Assembly: GCF_049116555.1 (NCBI RefSeq)
Contig: NZ_JAGDYT010000008.1
Span: 1-64,000 of the forward strand
Reading direction: 5' to 3'
Source: Maricaulis maris_C
GTDB lineage: Bacteria; Pseudomonadota; Alphaproteobacteria; Caulobacterales; Maricaulaceae
DNA: 64,000 bases
Part shown: one piece after another, positions 1 through 8,007 of the stretch
Layout: the number at the start of each line of letters is the position of its first letter
How positions within the stretch are numbered: the stretch's first letter is position 1
Notes under the pieces: model-generated
The model's input: the letters and a program-made list of their open reading frames with translations, nothing else
The model's database searches: none
Told to the model about the DNA's origin: nothing
Program-made: the position numbers and the translations under genes

Positions 1-52
<52 letters not shown>

Positions 53-60
53 AGATCAAA

Positions 61-87
61 CCCCGCCGGGACCCGGCGGGGTTTTTT
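61..87 (+). terminator. Rho-independent terminator of tRNA-Ala
   Basis: CCCCGCCG (61-68) pairs with CGGCGGGG (74-81), giving an 8-bp GC stem with a 5-nt loop followed by six T. It ends the tRNA transcript. It stops one base short of the stop codon (89-91) of the convergent Sel1 gene. Confidence 0.85.
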
Positions 88-88
88 C

Positions 89-1330
89 TTATTCGGTGCG
101 TGAGGCAGTCTGGCCGGGCTCGCTCATGAAGACCGGGGCTGCGGAGGTCTCTGTCTGGGCGCCATAGAGCGCGTCGGCACTCAGACCGGTTTCGCGCAGA
201 AATCCGGCCCGGGCACCGGAAACCTGATCACGCCAGGCGGGGTCATCCGGGATGTGCGGGCGCAATTGGTCAAGCAGCTGGATGGCCAGTTCATCGCCCG
301 ACTCCGCCGCCAGCTGCGCCAGCGCGACGCCATAGGGCGGATCGGCCGGGCCACCTTCGCCATAGATCATCATGAAGCCAAGGCCCCGAATCGCATGTGC
401 GTTTCCGCGCCGGGCGACTTCGGTATAGAGCGCACGGGCGCGTTCGGCATCAACCGGCGTGCCCTGCCCGACAGCGTGCATGACCGCCAGGGAGATCACG
501 CCGTCATCCAACCCGGCGATTGCCGCGAGATTGATCCAGCGGAAGGCCTCCTGCGCATCCTGCGGCGTGCCGTCACCATTGAGGTGCATCATGCCGGCAA
601 TCCACGCCGGTCGCCCCTGCCCTGACAGCGCTGCGCGCTGGTAGTGATCGAGTATGGTGTGACGATCCTGGAGCTCAGCCGGTGTGTCGCTCAACCAGTC
701 CGCCATCGCCCAGTTGAACCAGCCATTGTCCGGATCGGCGGCGAGGCCGGTCTCGAGGCGCGCCCGCGTGGTTTCAAGGTCGGGCGGGGTGTCCAAATCC
801 GGCCGGTGCACATCGGCCCAGCCTCGATAGCCGGTCAGGATAGCGCCAAACGCGCCCGGCAGGTCTTGTTGGGCCGCCAGGTTGTCGAGCGTCGCGCGGC
901 CCTCGCTCACGCGCGCAGGATCAAGGCTCCAGAGATCGCGGAGCGCCATGTTCAGTCGGGCATCGACACTGCCTGTGTCAGCCGCCAGCCGGAAAAGCGC
1001 GTAAGCCGCGTCAGGATTGGCTGGCTGGGCCAAACCGTCCTCGGTCATGACCGCAAGCAGGTTCAGGGCGGGCCCGTATCCGGTATCGGCAAGTGCCGCC
1101 GTGCGCCCGCGGATTCGGGCCGCCGCCTCCGGGGCGACCGGATCCTGCTCCAATAACGCCCGATAGTCGCCGACAATGGCGCTGTAAGCGGCTTCGGCGT
1201 TGGGCGTCTCGGCCGGCGCGACGGCCGGTGGTGCGCCCTGTGTGCCCTGCGCGCCGGCCACAGGTGGCAGAAGGCAGGTCAGGATTGCCAAACCAGCACT
1301 TGCGGTGGCGGTGCGGACGGGGTGGAACAT
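89..1330 (-). CDS. Secreted Sel1/TPR-like repeat protein
   Basis: A 413-residue protein with an N-terminal signal peptide (hydrophobic residues about 8-25, AGAQ cleavage region). The rest is built of short helical repeats of the Sel1 type (for example residues about 238-330, with MMHLNGDGTPQDAQEAFRWI and AVMHAVGQGTPVDAERARAL). Such repeats act as protein-protein interaction scaffolds, often in the periplasm. No catalytic motif is visible. The ATG at 1330 is preceded by a GGGAG ribosome binding site. It lies just downstream, on the same strand, of a second Sel1-type gene at 1392-2285 and may be cotranscribed with it. The family call is good; the function is unknown. Confidence 0.8.
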   Translation of the reverse strand: MFHPVRTATASAGLAILTCLLPPVAGAQGTQGAPPAVAPAETPNAEAAYSAIVGDYRALLEQDPVAPEAAARIRGRTAALADTGYGPALNLLAVMTEDGLAQPANPDAAYALFRLAADTGSVDARLNMALRDLWSLDPARVSEGRATLDNLAAQQDLPGAFGAILTGYRGWADVHRPDLDTPPDLETTRARLETGLAADPDNGWFNWAMADWLSDTPAELQDRHTILDHYQRAALSGQGRPAWIAGMMHLNGDGTPQDAQEAFRWINLAAIAGLDDGVISLAVMHAVGQGTPVDAERARALYTEVARRGNAHAIRGLGFMMIYGEGGPADPPYGVALAQLAAESGDELAIQLLDQLRPHIPDDPAWRDQVSGARAGFLRETGLSADALYGAQTETSAAPVFMSEPGQTASRTE

Positions 1331-1391
1331 GCTGTCTCCCGGCTGTGATCTGTCTCAATATCACCACAGCGTGCAAGAGCGTCAATGCGGC

Positions 1392-2285
1392 CTAGTCGGG
1401 CAAGGCGGTCCTACCCATCCGACTTTCCCATGCGGCGCGTCGACCCGCGGCATCCGCCCGGCCGTCCGGGTCAAGCGTGCCGCCAATCGTCTCGGCGGCG
1501 TCGGCGGCATCGCTGTCGCCGAGGTCTGCGGCCAATGTGTAGAGGACATAGGCCTGGACCGGGTCTGGTGAGCCCCAGTCATCGTCCAGCCAGGTTTCTG
1601 CCAGCGCAATCAGGGCGAGACTGTCGGAAGCTTCTGCCCCGGCGTGCCAGACGCGTCGTGCCTCGGCCTGGTCGACCGGGCCGGCATAGCCTTCGGCGGC
1701 GCCGATTCCGAGGATATAGTGCGCGCGTGCAAGTTCCGGGTCGCGGTCCAGAGCGTCGCGGGCCAGCGTGACGGCACGGGCGAACTCGGCCTCCGTTGAA
1801 CCGTCAAACATCAAGCTCTCTGCTAGGGTGAGGCTGGCGACCGGGCCGATATCGACATTGCCCAGCAGGCTTTCGAGGATTTCGATCGCGGCGACGCGTT
1901 CACCCGGGAAGTCATAGAGAAGCAGCTCGGCCAGTTCGTGCCCGGCAAAGGCATCCTGTGCCGTCCAGGCCAGTTCAAGGAAAGCGCGGGCCCGGTCGAT
2001 GTCCGGGGCGACGCCGAAGCCGTCGCGATAGATCACGCCCAGAATGGCATTGGCGGGGGCGTAGCCCGCATTGGCGGCCTGTATGAGCCAGTACCGCCCG
2101 GTGACGGTGTCCGGTTCACCGCTTTCCGGGAAGGTGAGATCATAACCATAATCAAACGCCGCTTCAGGATCGCCGGTTTCGGCGAGTTCCCGCAAGCTGG
2201 GGGGTGGTGTTTGGGCTTGGCCCCAGGCGAGGCTGTCGGTACCGGAAAAGGCAACCAGCCCGGCCATAAGACAGACACGCAGCAT
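1392..2285 (-). CDS. Secreted Sel1/TPR-like repeat protein
   Basis: A 297-residue protein with a likely signal peptide (residues 1-22, ending SLAWGQA). Sel1-like units follow: residues about 40-110 contain AFDYGYDLTF, YWLIQAANAGYAPANAILGVIYRDGFGV and RARAFLELAW. More degenerate repeats reach residue about 260. The start at 2285 has an AGGAG site 8 nt upstream. It is tandem with the Sel1 gene at 89-1330 (61-nt gap). Together they look like a pair of periplasmic scaffold proteins that arose by duplication and then diverged. The substrate or partner is unknown. Confidence 0.75.
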   Translation of the reverse strand: MLRVCLMAGLVAFSGTDSLAWGQAQTPPPSLRELAETGDPEAAFDYGYDLTFPESGEPDTVTGRYWLIQAANAGYAPANAILGVIYRDGFGVAPDIDRARAFLELAWTAQDAFAGHELAELLLYDFPGERVAAIEILESLLGNVDIGPVASLTLAESLMFDGSTEAEFARAVTLARDALDRDPELARAHYILGIGAAEGYAGPVDQAEARRVWHAGAEASDSLALIALAETWLDDDWGSPDPVQAYVLYTLAADLGDSDAADAAETIGGTLDPDGRADAAGRRAAWESRMGRTALPD

Positions 2286-2389
2286 GTCCGGACTCCTGAC
2301 GACAAGGAGGGTCAGAACATCATGGTCCGGCTGAACGCCGGATGAGCGGCGTGTTCAGTCTGGTGGCGCGGCTGTGGCCGTTGGCCCGG

Positions 2390-2854
2390 TCAGGCTGCGT
2401 CGGAGGCCGGCTCGCCGGCCAGGACAGCGTGGACTGCATCGGAATTGGGGGCCGCGCGCAGTCTCTGGCGCACATCTTCGCGGCGCAGCAGGCGTGACAC
2501 CCGGGCCAGCGCCTTGAGGTGTTCGGCACCGGCGTTTTCAGGGGCCAGCAACATGAAAACCAGATCGGCCGGTCGTCCGTCAATCGACTCGAAATCAACC
2601 GGCGTACGGAGTCGGGCGAAGACGCCAACCACCTCATCCATGCCGCTCAGGCGAGCATGGGGGATGGCGACGCCCTGTCCGACTCCGGTCGAGCCGAGGC
2701 GTTCCCGCTGGAGGACGGCATCGTATATCGTGCGGGCGGATTGCCCGGTCAGATCGGCGGCCAGTTCAGACATGGCCTGGAGGGCCTGTTTCCGGCTGGA
2801 CGCGCCCAAATCGATGCTGACTCCCGCATTGGGGATCAAGTCTGATAACGCCAT
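2390..2854 (-). CDS. ptsN: PTS IIA-like nitrogen regulatory protein PtsN
   Basis: A 154-residue EIIA-Ntr, the terminal phosphate acceptor of the nitrogen phosphotransferase system. It regulates potassium transport and stress responses instead of importing sugar. The phospho-acceptor His is residue 66 in GVAIPHARL, and the PTS_EIIA type-2 fold spans nearly the whole protein. I chose the ATG at 2854, giving MALSDLIP, because an AGGAG lies just upstream. A longer in-frame start at 2914 would run into the upstream hpf stop region and adds a non-conserved tail. It is the last gene of the rpoN-hpf-ptsN cluster, an arrangement found widely in proteobacteria. Confidence 0.93.
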   Translation of the reverse strand: MALSDLIPNAGVSIDLGASSRKQALQAMSELAADLTGQSARTIYDAVLQRERLGSTGVGQGVAIPHARLSGMDEVVGVFARLRTPVDFESIDGRPADLVFMLLAPENAGAEHLKALARVSRLLRREDVRQRLRAAPNSDAVHAVLAGEPASDAA

Positions 2855-2871
2855 TGTACGACTGCTCGCTC

Positions 2872-3501
2872 CTAGGCCGGCTCTGAGCGATCTTCCCGCG
2901 CCGGGTTGAGCCATCCGATATGGCCGTCCGGTCGCCGGTAGACGATGTTGAGACCGCCATGGGCTGCATTGCGAAACATCAGAAAGGGCGAATCCGCCGC
3001 ATCCAGTTCCAGCGAGGCCATGCCCACGGTCAGGGTCCGGACTTCTCCGGCCTGCTCCGCGATGACGATCGGTTCAGGCGCACCATTGAGCGGCGCACCA
3101 CTGGTGTCGTCCTCATCAAGGTCATCATCATCAGCATGGCTGTCGCGCATGCCCTTGAGAACGACAATGGGAAGACTTTCGGCCGGAAGCTCGGCCTTGT
3201 TGTCGTGATGGTGGTTCTTCAGTTTCCGCTTGTAGCGGCGGAGGCGCTTCTCCAGGCGCTCCATGGTTTCTTCCGCTGCCTTGTAGGCGTCACCGGCTTG
3301 GCCGTGAGCCTGCAGCATCACTCCCGATGGCAGATGCACCGAACAGTCCACGCGAAAGCCGATGCCCTCGCGTGATATCGATACATAAGCTTCACCGGGA
3401 CGGTTGAAGTATTTGGCTACGCCGTCTTCCACGCGCCCGAGGATCTGTTCTCGCAGCGCGCCGCTGACGTCGATGCCTTTGCTGACCACCTGTATATGCA
3501 T
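2872..3501 (-). CDS. hpf: Long-form ribosome hibernation promoting factor
   Basis: A 209-residue long HPF/RaiA. The N-terminal domain (residues 1 to about 105, MHIQVVSKGIDV at the start) binds the small ribosomal subunit. An acidic and His-rich linker follows (HHHDN, then DDDDLDEDD). The C-terminal dimerisation domain carries the typical SPFLMFRNAAHGGLNIVYRRPDGHIGWL. It drives 100S ribosome dimer formation in stationary phase. I chose the ATG at 3501 because it gives the canonical N terminus and AAGGAG lies immediately upstream, although the spacing is short. An ATG at 3522 would add seven residues encoded by the ribosome binding site itself. It sits between rpoN and ptsN. Confidence 0.93.
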   Translation of the reverse strand: MHIQVVSKGIDVSGALREQILGRVEDGVAKYFNRPGEAYVSISREGIGFRVDCSVHLPSGVMLQAHGQAGDAYKAAEETMERLEKRLRRYKRKLKNHHHDNKAELPAESLPIVVLKGMRDSHADDDDLDEDDTSGAPLNGAPEPIVIAEQAGEVRTLTVGMASLELDAADSPFLMFRNAAHGGLNIVYRRPDGHIGWLNPAREDRSEPA

Positions 3502-3682
3502 GCGCTCCTTCCCGCCGGCCATTCACCGGCACGTGAGGCGTTGACGTGCAGTTCCGCCTCTTCTCGGAAAGCGGGCGGAACCTAGTCGCGGGCCGCGGGG
3601 GGAGTCAATGACTGTTCTCCAGATGCCAACGGACCGCGTATTCGGTGGAGGGTATCCACCGGGGCGCTTCAACAAGCGATCC

Positions 3683-5200
3683 CTAGCCAGCACGTTTCAG
3701 CATACGACGGCGCTGGACCGAGGAGGGGATGTTGAGCGCCTCCCGGTATTTGGCCACAGTCCGGCGGGCTATTTCAATCCCTTCATCCCGCAATTGTTCG
3801 ACGAGACTGTCATCCGACAGCACATCGCTTGCGGATTCCTGACCGATCATCGTCTTGATCCGGTGCCGGACAGCCTCGGCGGAGTGGGCTTCCCCGCCGC
3901 CGGCGGACGGAATGGCCGAGGTGAAGAAATATTTCAGCTCAAACATGCCGCGTGGCGTCGCGACATACTTGTTCGAGGTCACCCGGCTCACGGTCGACTC
4001 GTGCATGCCGATCGCGTCGGCGACGGTTTTCAGGTTCAGCGGGCGCAAATAGGCGACGCCATGGGCCAGGAACATGTCCTGCTGGCGTACGATTTCGCTG
4101 GCGACCTTGAGAATGGTCCGGGCTCGCTGATCGAGGCTTTTGACCAGCCAGGAGGCGTTCTGGGAGCATTCGGTGATGAAAGTCTTGTCAGTTTCGGACT
4201 TCGCAACAGCGGAGATCTCGTTGAAATAGCTGTTATTCACCAGGACGCGCGGCAGGGTTTCGGAATTCAGCTCGACCTGCCAGCTACCGTCCGGCGACTG
4301 GCGAATGAAGACATCCGGGGAAACCGCCCGGGTCGAATCACTCCCAAAGGCATGTCCGGGCTTGGGGGTCAGGTTGCGGATTTCCGCGATCATGTCGTCG
4401 AGATCATCATTGTCGACGCCACACAGGGATTTCAGGGCCGGGTAATCATGCTTGGCCAGGCGCTCGAGATTGTCGATCAGAGCGGCCATGGCCGGATCGA
4501 GCCGGTTCTTGTCCTTGAGCTGCAGGGCCAGGCATTCAGGCAGGTCGCGCGCCATGACACCGGCCGGGTCAAAAGTCTGGGTCATCGACAAGACCGCTTC
4601 CACGCGAGCCCGTTCGACACCCAATTGCTGCGCGATCTCGTCGAGATCCGAGCGCATATAGCCGTCATCATCGGCCAGATCGATCAGGTGGGCGCCAATC
4701 AGGCGGTCAACGGGATCGCCGGTGGCCATGGAAAGCTGTTCGTGCAGATGTTCCGCCAGCGAGATGTCGCGGGACGAATTGGCGATGGCGTCGTAATCCT
4801 CACTGGCAGGACCCCGCCCCCCCGCGCCGGCCGAATAGGTCGAGCTCGAGCTCGCACCCATGGCGGCGCCGCCTTCGACACCCTCAACACCCGACAGATC
4901 AGACTTGGAATCATCGCCGTGCATCATGTCGGCATCGGCATCCATTGAATCATTGGCGTCGGCAGAGGGCGCGGCGAGCTCCAGCTCGCGCGGCTCGCCC
5001 TGACCTTCTTCGCGGAGTGATTCGGACGAATCACCCCTGTCATCACGCTCGAGCAACGGGTTGCTTTCCAGCTCGCCCTCGACGAACTCGGCAAGCTCGA
5101 TATTCGAGAGCTGCAACAGCTTGATGGCTTGTTGGAGCTGGGGCGTCATCACCAGGGATTGTCCCTGGCGCATATCCAGCTTCTGCATCAATCCGGCCAT
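3683..5200 (-). CDS. rpoN: RNA polymerase sigma-54 factor
   Basis: A 505-residue sigma-54. The glutamine-rich activator-interacting region I is at the N terminus (SLVMTPQLQQAIKLLQLSN, about residues 15-33). A long acidic linker (region II, about residues 50-140) follows, then the core-binding and HTH domains. The RpoN box is near the C terminus (ARRTVAKYREALNIPS). It recognises -24/-12 promoters and needs AAA+ activators. The start at 5200 has AGAGG 5 nt upstream. That site can pair with an upstream complementary sequence (see the hairpin at 5204-5235). It follows lptB with a 37-nt gap. Confidence 0.96.
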   Translation of the reverse strand: MAGLMQKLDMRQGQSLVMTPQLQQAIKLLQLSNIELAEFVEGELESNPLLERDDRGDSSESLREEGQGEPRELELAAPSADANDSMDADADMMHGDDSKSDLSGVEGVEGGAAMGASSSSTYSAGAGGRGPASEDYDAIANSSRDISLAEHLHEQLSMATGDPVDRLIGAHLIDLADDDGYMRSDLDEIAQQLGVERARVEAVLSMTQTFDPAGVMARDLPECLALQLKDKNRLDPAMAALIDNLERLAKHDYPALKSLCGVDNDDLDDMIAEIRNLTPKPGHAFGSDSTRAVSPDVFIRQSPDGSWQVELNSETLPRVLVNNSYFNEISAVAKSETDKTFITECSQNASWLVKSLDQRARTILKVASEIVRQQDMFLAHGVAYLRPLNLKTVADAIGMHESTVSRVTSNKYVATPRGMFELKYFFTSAIPSAGGGEAHSAEAVRHRIKTMIGQESASDVLSDDSLVEQLRDEGIEIARRTVAKYREALNIPSSVQRRRMLKRAG

Positions 5201-5203
5201 GTG

Positions 5204-5235
5204 AACCTCTGTTTGGTACGTTTCCTGCAGAGGTT
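5204..5235 (-). promoter_or_regulatory. Hairpin covering the rpoN ribosome binding site
   Basis: On the minus strand AACCTCT (5235-5229) is followed 18 nt later by AGAGGTT (5210-5204), a perfect 7-bp inverted repeat. The second arm contains the AGAGG Shine-Dalgarno of rpoN, 5 nt before its ATG. The pairing is visible directly. A regulatory role, for example limiting RpoN translation after lptB, is inferred. Confidence 0.45.
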
Positions 5236-5237
5236 AA

Positions 5238-5999
5238 TCAGCCAAAGCTTTCTCCGAGATAAACGCGGCGCACGTCGGGGTCTGCCCGAATCTCTGCCGG
5301 CGAGCCTTCAAACAGGACCTCGCCTTCGTGAATGATCGTCGCTCTGTCAGTGATTTCAAGGGTTTCACGGACATTATGATCGGTGATCAGGATCCCGATC
5401 CCGCGTTCTTTCAGGAAGCGGATCAAATCGCGAATATCTGTAATGGCCAGCGGATCAATGCCGGCAAACGGCTCGTCGAGCAGCATGAAAGAGGGGCGAG
5501 TCGCGAGCGCACGGGCGATTTCCATGCGCCGCCTCTCCCCGCCCGACAGCGATGGGGCCGGGGCCTTGCGCAAATGTGAAATCCGCAATTCCTCGAGCAG
5601 CTGGTCTACCAGGGCATGGCGTGCATCGCGGTCCTTCTCGACCACTTCCGCCACTGCCAGGACATTCTGTTCGACGGTCATGCCGTGGAAGATGGATTTT
5701 TCCTGCGGCAGGTAGCCGATGCCGAGGCGGGCGCGCTGATACATGGGCAGGCGGGTGATGTCCTCGCCATCCAGCAGGATGCGGCCATAGTCAGCCTGGA
5801 CCAGGCCGGTGATCATGTAGAAACAGGTCGTCTTGCCGGCCCCGTTGGGTCCCAGCAGGCCGGCCACCTCGCCGCGCTGCAGCGACACGGATACGCCCTT
5901 CACGACCGGACGTTTGCGGTAGGCCTTGCCGATCTGTTCGACGACAAGGCCGCCCGCCGTTTCGGTCTCGGCGACAGGCGTGGGTTCGGTTAGCGCCAT
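5238..5999 (-). CDS. lptB: LPS export ABC transporter ATPase LptB
   Basis: A 253-residue ABC ATPase. Walker A is GPNGAGKTT (residues 50-58), the signature is LSGGERRR (151-158), Walker B is FMLLDEP (171-177), and the switch His lies in LITDHNVRE. It powers extraction of lipopolysaccharide from the inner membrane with LptFG and its transfer through LptC and LptA. The N-terminal extension of about 15 residues is poorly conserved, and no clear ribosome binding site precedes the ATG at 5999, so a slightly later start is possible. It follows lptA (33-nt gap) and precedes rpoN, the standard alphaproteobacterial order. Confidence 0.95.
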   Translation of the reverse strand: MALTEPTPVAETETAGGLVVEQIGKAYRKRPVVKGVSVSLQRGEVAGLLGPNGAGKTTCFYMITGLVQADYGRILLDGEDITRLPMYQRARLGIGYLPQEKSIFHGMTVEQNVLAVAEVVEKDRDARHALVDQLLEELRISHLRKAPAPSLSGGERRRMEIARALATRPSFMLLDEPFAGIDPLAITDIRDLIRFLKERGIGILITDHNVRETLEITDRATIIHEGEVLFEGSPAEIRADPDVRRVYLGESFG

Positions 6000-6032
6000 G
6001 GAGGTCAGTGTCCTTGTGCCAGAGGCTGGAAA

Positions 6033-6569
6033 TCAGCCCTCCGGAGCGTCTTCGCTTGGTTCCGTCTCGTTCGCGTCGCGCGCCGGCTGGAGGACCATGC
6101 GGACGCGCTCGCCCGTTCCGGCTTCGCCGAAATTGGAATTGCCGGTGGTCAGGTCATTCACAAACCGGTTGGTGGTGATGACATTATCGCCCTGCGTGAT
6201 AACGACTTCGCCCGTCAGAGTGATGACTTCCTCACTCATCTGGTAGACGCCACGATCGCCGCGCGCGCGCTGGGCGGGCGTGATGTAGAAGACATTATCG
6301 GTCGCCACGATGCGGTCGATATCGCCCCAGCCACCGGCGGGCGCCTCGGTGTAATAGACATCCATACGGTCTGCCTGCAGGCTCGAATCGCCTTGCACAA
6401 CGTGGACATTGCCCAGCCAGACGATATGGCGTTCGGCGTCGAGCACCTCGAAGGTATCCGCCTCGATATCCAGCGGCAGACCGGAATTGCCGATCTGGGC
6501 CGCGGCGTTGCCGGACGGAAGGGTTGCGCTCATCAAGCCGAGCAGGGCAATCGCAATAAGGCGCATCAT
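6033..6569 (-). CDS. lptA: LPS transport periplasmic protein LptA
   Basis: A 178-residue OstA/LptA-family protein with a signal peptide (residues 1-24, ending GNAAAQ) and a beta-jellyroll domain with IVWLGNVHVVQGDSSLQADRMDVYY. LptA forms the periplasmic bridge that carries LPS from LptC to LptD. The ATG at 6569 overlaps the lptC stop (shared ATGA) and has a GGAAGG site upstream. Two ATG codons in a row leave a one-residue uncertainty. The acidic C-terminal tail is not conserved. Confidence 0.92.
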   Translation of the reverse strand: MMRLIAIALLGLMSATLPSGNAAAQIGNSGLPLDIEADTFEVLDAERHIVWLGNVHVVQGDSSLQADRMDVYYTEAPAGGWGDIDRIVATDNVFYITPAQRARGDRGVYQMSEEVITLTGEVVITQGDNVITTNRFVNDLTTGNSNFGEAGTGERVRMVLQPARDANETEPSEDAPEG

Positions 6570-7279
6570 TGGTTTCCTTCCTCGGACGGGGTCTCCGCCT
6601 GGGTGATGGTTCGGCTCTGGGTCAGTCTCGCCCGGACATTGCCGGTGAAGACGATCCGGTTGCCGCCATCGGAGATTTCATAACTGTCAGCCCGGATTGT
6701 ACCCATCGGGCCGGTTCCTTCCACCGCTTCTTCTCCGGTGACGCGTTCCTCGCGCAGGAAAATACGGGCGTGGTCGGACTGGAAGGCGTAGCCGGCGCGG
6801 GTTCGGAAGTTGACGTCCGAATAAAGGTCGAGAATTCGGTTGGGCAGATCATAGCGCCCCGATTCCGCCAGCACTTGCGAGACATCGGCCCCGGCATCAA
6901 GGAAATTATAGTCGAGCCGCGGGCGCTCCAATTCGGTCACCCCGTCGGCCGCATCGCGGCGGCGGATCGCCACGTCGGCGGTGACGGCATAGGGAGTGAG
7001 ATTTTCATCACGGCCGGTAAAGCGCGGATTGGTCATGCGGACATCCGTGCTGACGGCCTCGGCTTCGCGGGCCGCGCCTCCGCCTGACCCCAGGATGAGC
7101 TGGACAACCAGAATGCCCGCGATGCTCAGCGCCGCCGCCGTAAAGAAAAGCCGCAAGCCGCGGACAAAGGCGGTGCGCCGCCGAGCCACACTCAAGGCAA
7201 GCGCGCGCCGCGGCTCCCAGCTGGCATGCGGGGTCGCGTGCGGGGCGTCATGGCCGAAAGAGGCGGTCAGGCTGGTCAC
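6566..7279 (-). CDS. lptC: LPS export ABC transporter periplasmic component LptC
   Basis: A 237-residue bitopic membrane protein. A cytoplasmic basic N terminus is followed by one transmembrane helix (about residues 44-66, LFFTAAALSIAGILVVQLIL). The periplasmic LptC/OstA-like domain contains LTPYAVTADVAIRR and repeated beta strands up to IVFTGNVRARL. It links the LptBFG pump to LptA. The start is GTG at 7279 and the ribosome binding site is weak. The gene overlaps lptA by 4 nt. It is longer at the N terminus than the enterobacterial LptC, as is usual in alphaproteobacteria. Confidence 0.88.
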   Translation of the reverse strand: MTSLTASFGHDAPHATPHASWEPRRALALSVARRRTAFVRGLRLFFTAAALSIAGILVVQLILGSGGGAAREAEAVSTDVRMTNPRFTGRDENLTPYAVTADVAIRRRDAADGVTELERPRLDYNFLDAGADVSQVLAESGRYDLPNRILDLYSDVNFRTRAGYAFQSDHARIFLREERVTGEEAVEGTGPMGTIRADSYEISDGGNRIVFTGNVRARLTQSRTITQAETPSEEGNQ

Positions 7280-7366
7280 GGGGCTACAAACTTCCGATCA
7301 GGCCTTCCAGCAAGGCCTGCCCGCCAGAAAGACCAGTCTTTGCGGGCCTTTTCAAGGCGGCTGGGC

Positions 7367-7981
7367 TCAGGAATGGGCAAAAATGTCGATTTCCGGCCAA
7401 CCTTCGAGATCAAGCCGGGCACGCGTGGGCATGAAGTCGAAACAGGCCTTGGCCAGGTCCAGACGACCTTCGCGCTCGAGCATCATTGACAGGGCGTCGC
7501 GAAGCTTGTGCAGGTGAAGCACGTCCGAGGCGGCATAATCCAGCTGGGCCTGCGACAGCTCGACGGCGCCCCAGTCCGAGGATTGCTGCTGCTTGTTCAT
7601 GTCGGCCCCGACGAGTTCACGGGTGACATCCTTCAGGCCGTGCCGGTCGGTATAGGTGCGGGCCAGCTTCGAGGCGATCTTGGTGCAGAAGATCGGCGCC
7701 ATCGTCACGCCGAGATATTTTTCCACCATGGCGACGTCGAAACGGGCGAAATGCAGGATCTTCTCGACATGGGTGTCGGCCAGAACGCGCTTGAGATTGG
7801 GGCAGTCATAATCGGGCCGGTCCATCTGCACGACATGCGCATCGCCATCGCCGGCCGATAATTGCACGACACACAGCATGTCGCGGGTCAGGGACAGGCC
7901 GAGGGTCTCGGTGTCGACGGCAACGAGCGGTCCCAGATCGACTTCGGCGGGCAGGTCGCCCTTGTGGTAGTGCACGGTCAT
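7367..7981 (-). CDS. Short RNase D-type 3'-5' exonuclease
   Basis: A 204-residue DEDDy exonuclease domain. The first acidic pair is in AVDTETLGL (Asp23, Glu25), a second Asp lies in HFARFDVAM, and the Tyr/Asp pair of motif III is in LDYAASDVLHLHKL. It lacks the C-terminal HRDC domain of full RNase D, like other short alphaproteobacterial homologs. It probably trims the 3' ends of structured RNAs. The start at 7981 has AAGGA 7 nt upstream. It sits 26 nt after the SGNH-like gene and 87 nt before lptC, so it may be cotranscribed with the envelope genes. Confidence 0.85.
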   Translation of the reverse strand: MTVHYHKGDLPAEVDLGPLVAVDTETLGLSLTRDMLCVVQLSAGDGDAHVVQMDRPDYDCPNLKRVLADTHVEKILHFARFDVAMVEKYLGVTMAPIFCTKIASKLARTYTDRHGLKDVTRELVGADMNKQQQSSDWGAVELSQAQLDYAASDVLHLHKLRDALSMMLEREGRLDLAKACFDFMPTRARLDLEGWPEIDIFAHS

Positions 7982-8007
7982 GGCGTCATCCTTGTTTGTC
8001 CCAGCGT

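Noticed and set aside
3608..4948. 446-codon open frame on the plus strand opposite rpoN
   Set aside because: It is the complement of conserved sigma-54 codons, has no ribosome binding site and no recognisable domain. GC-rich genomes often show such antisense frames.
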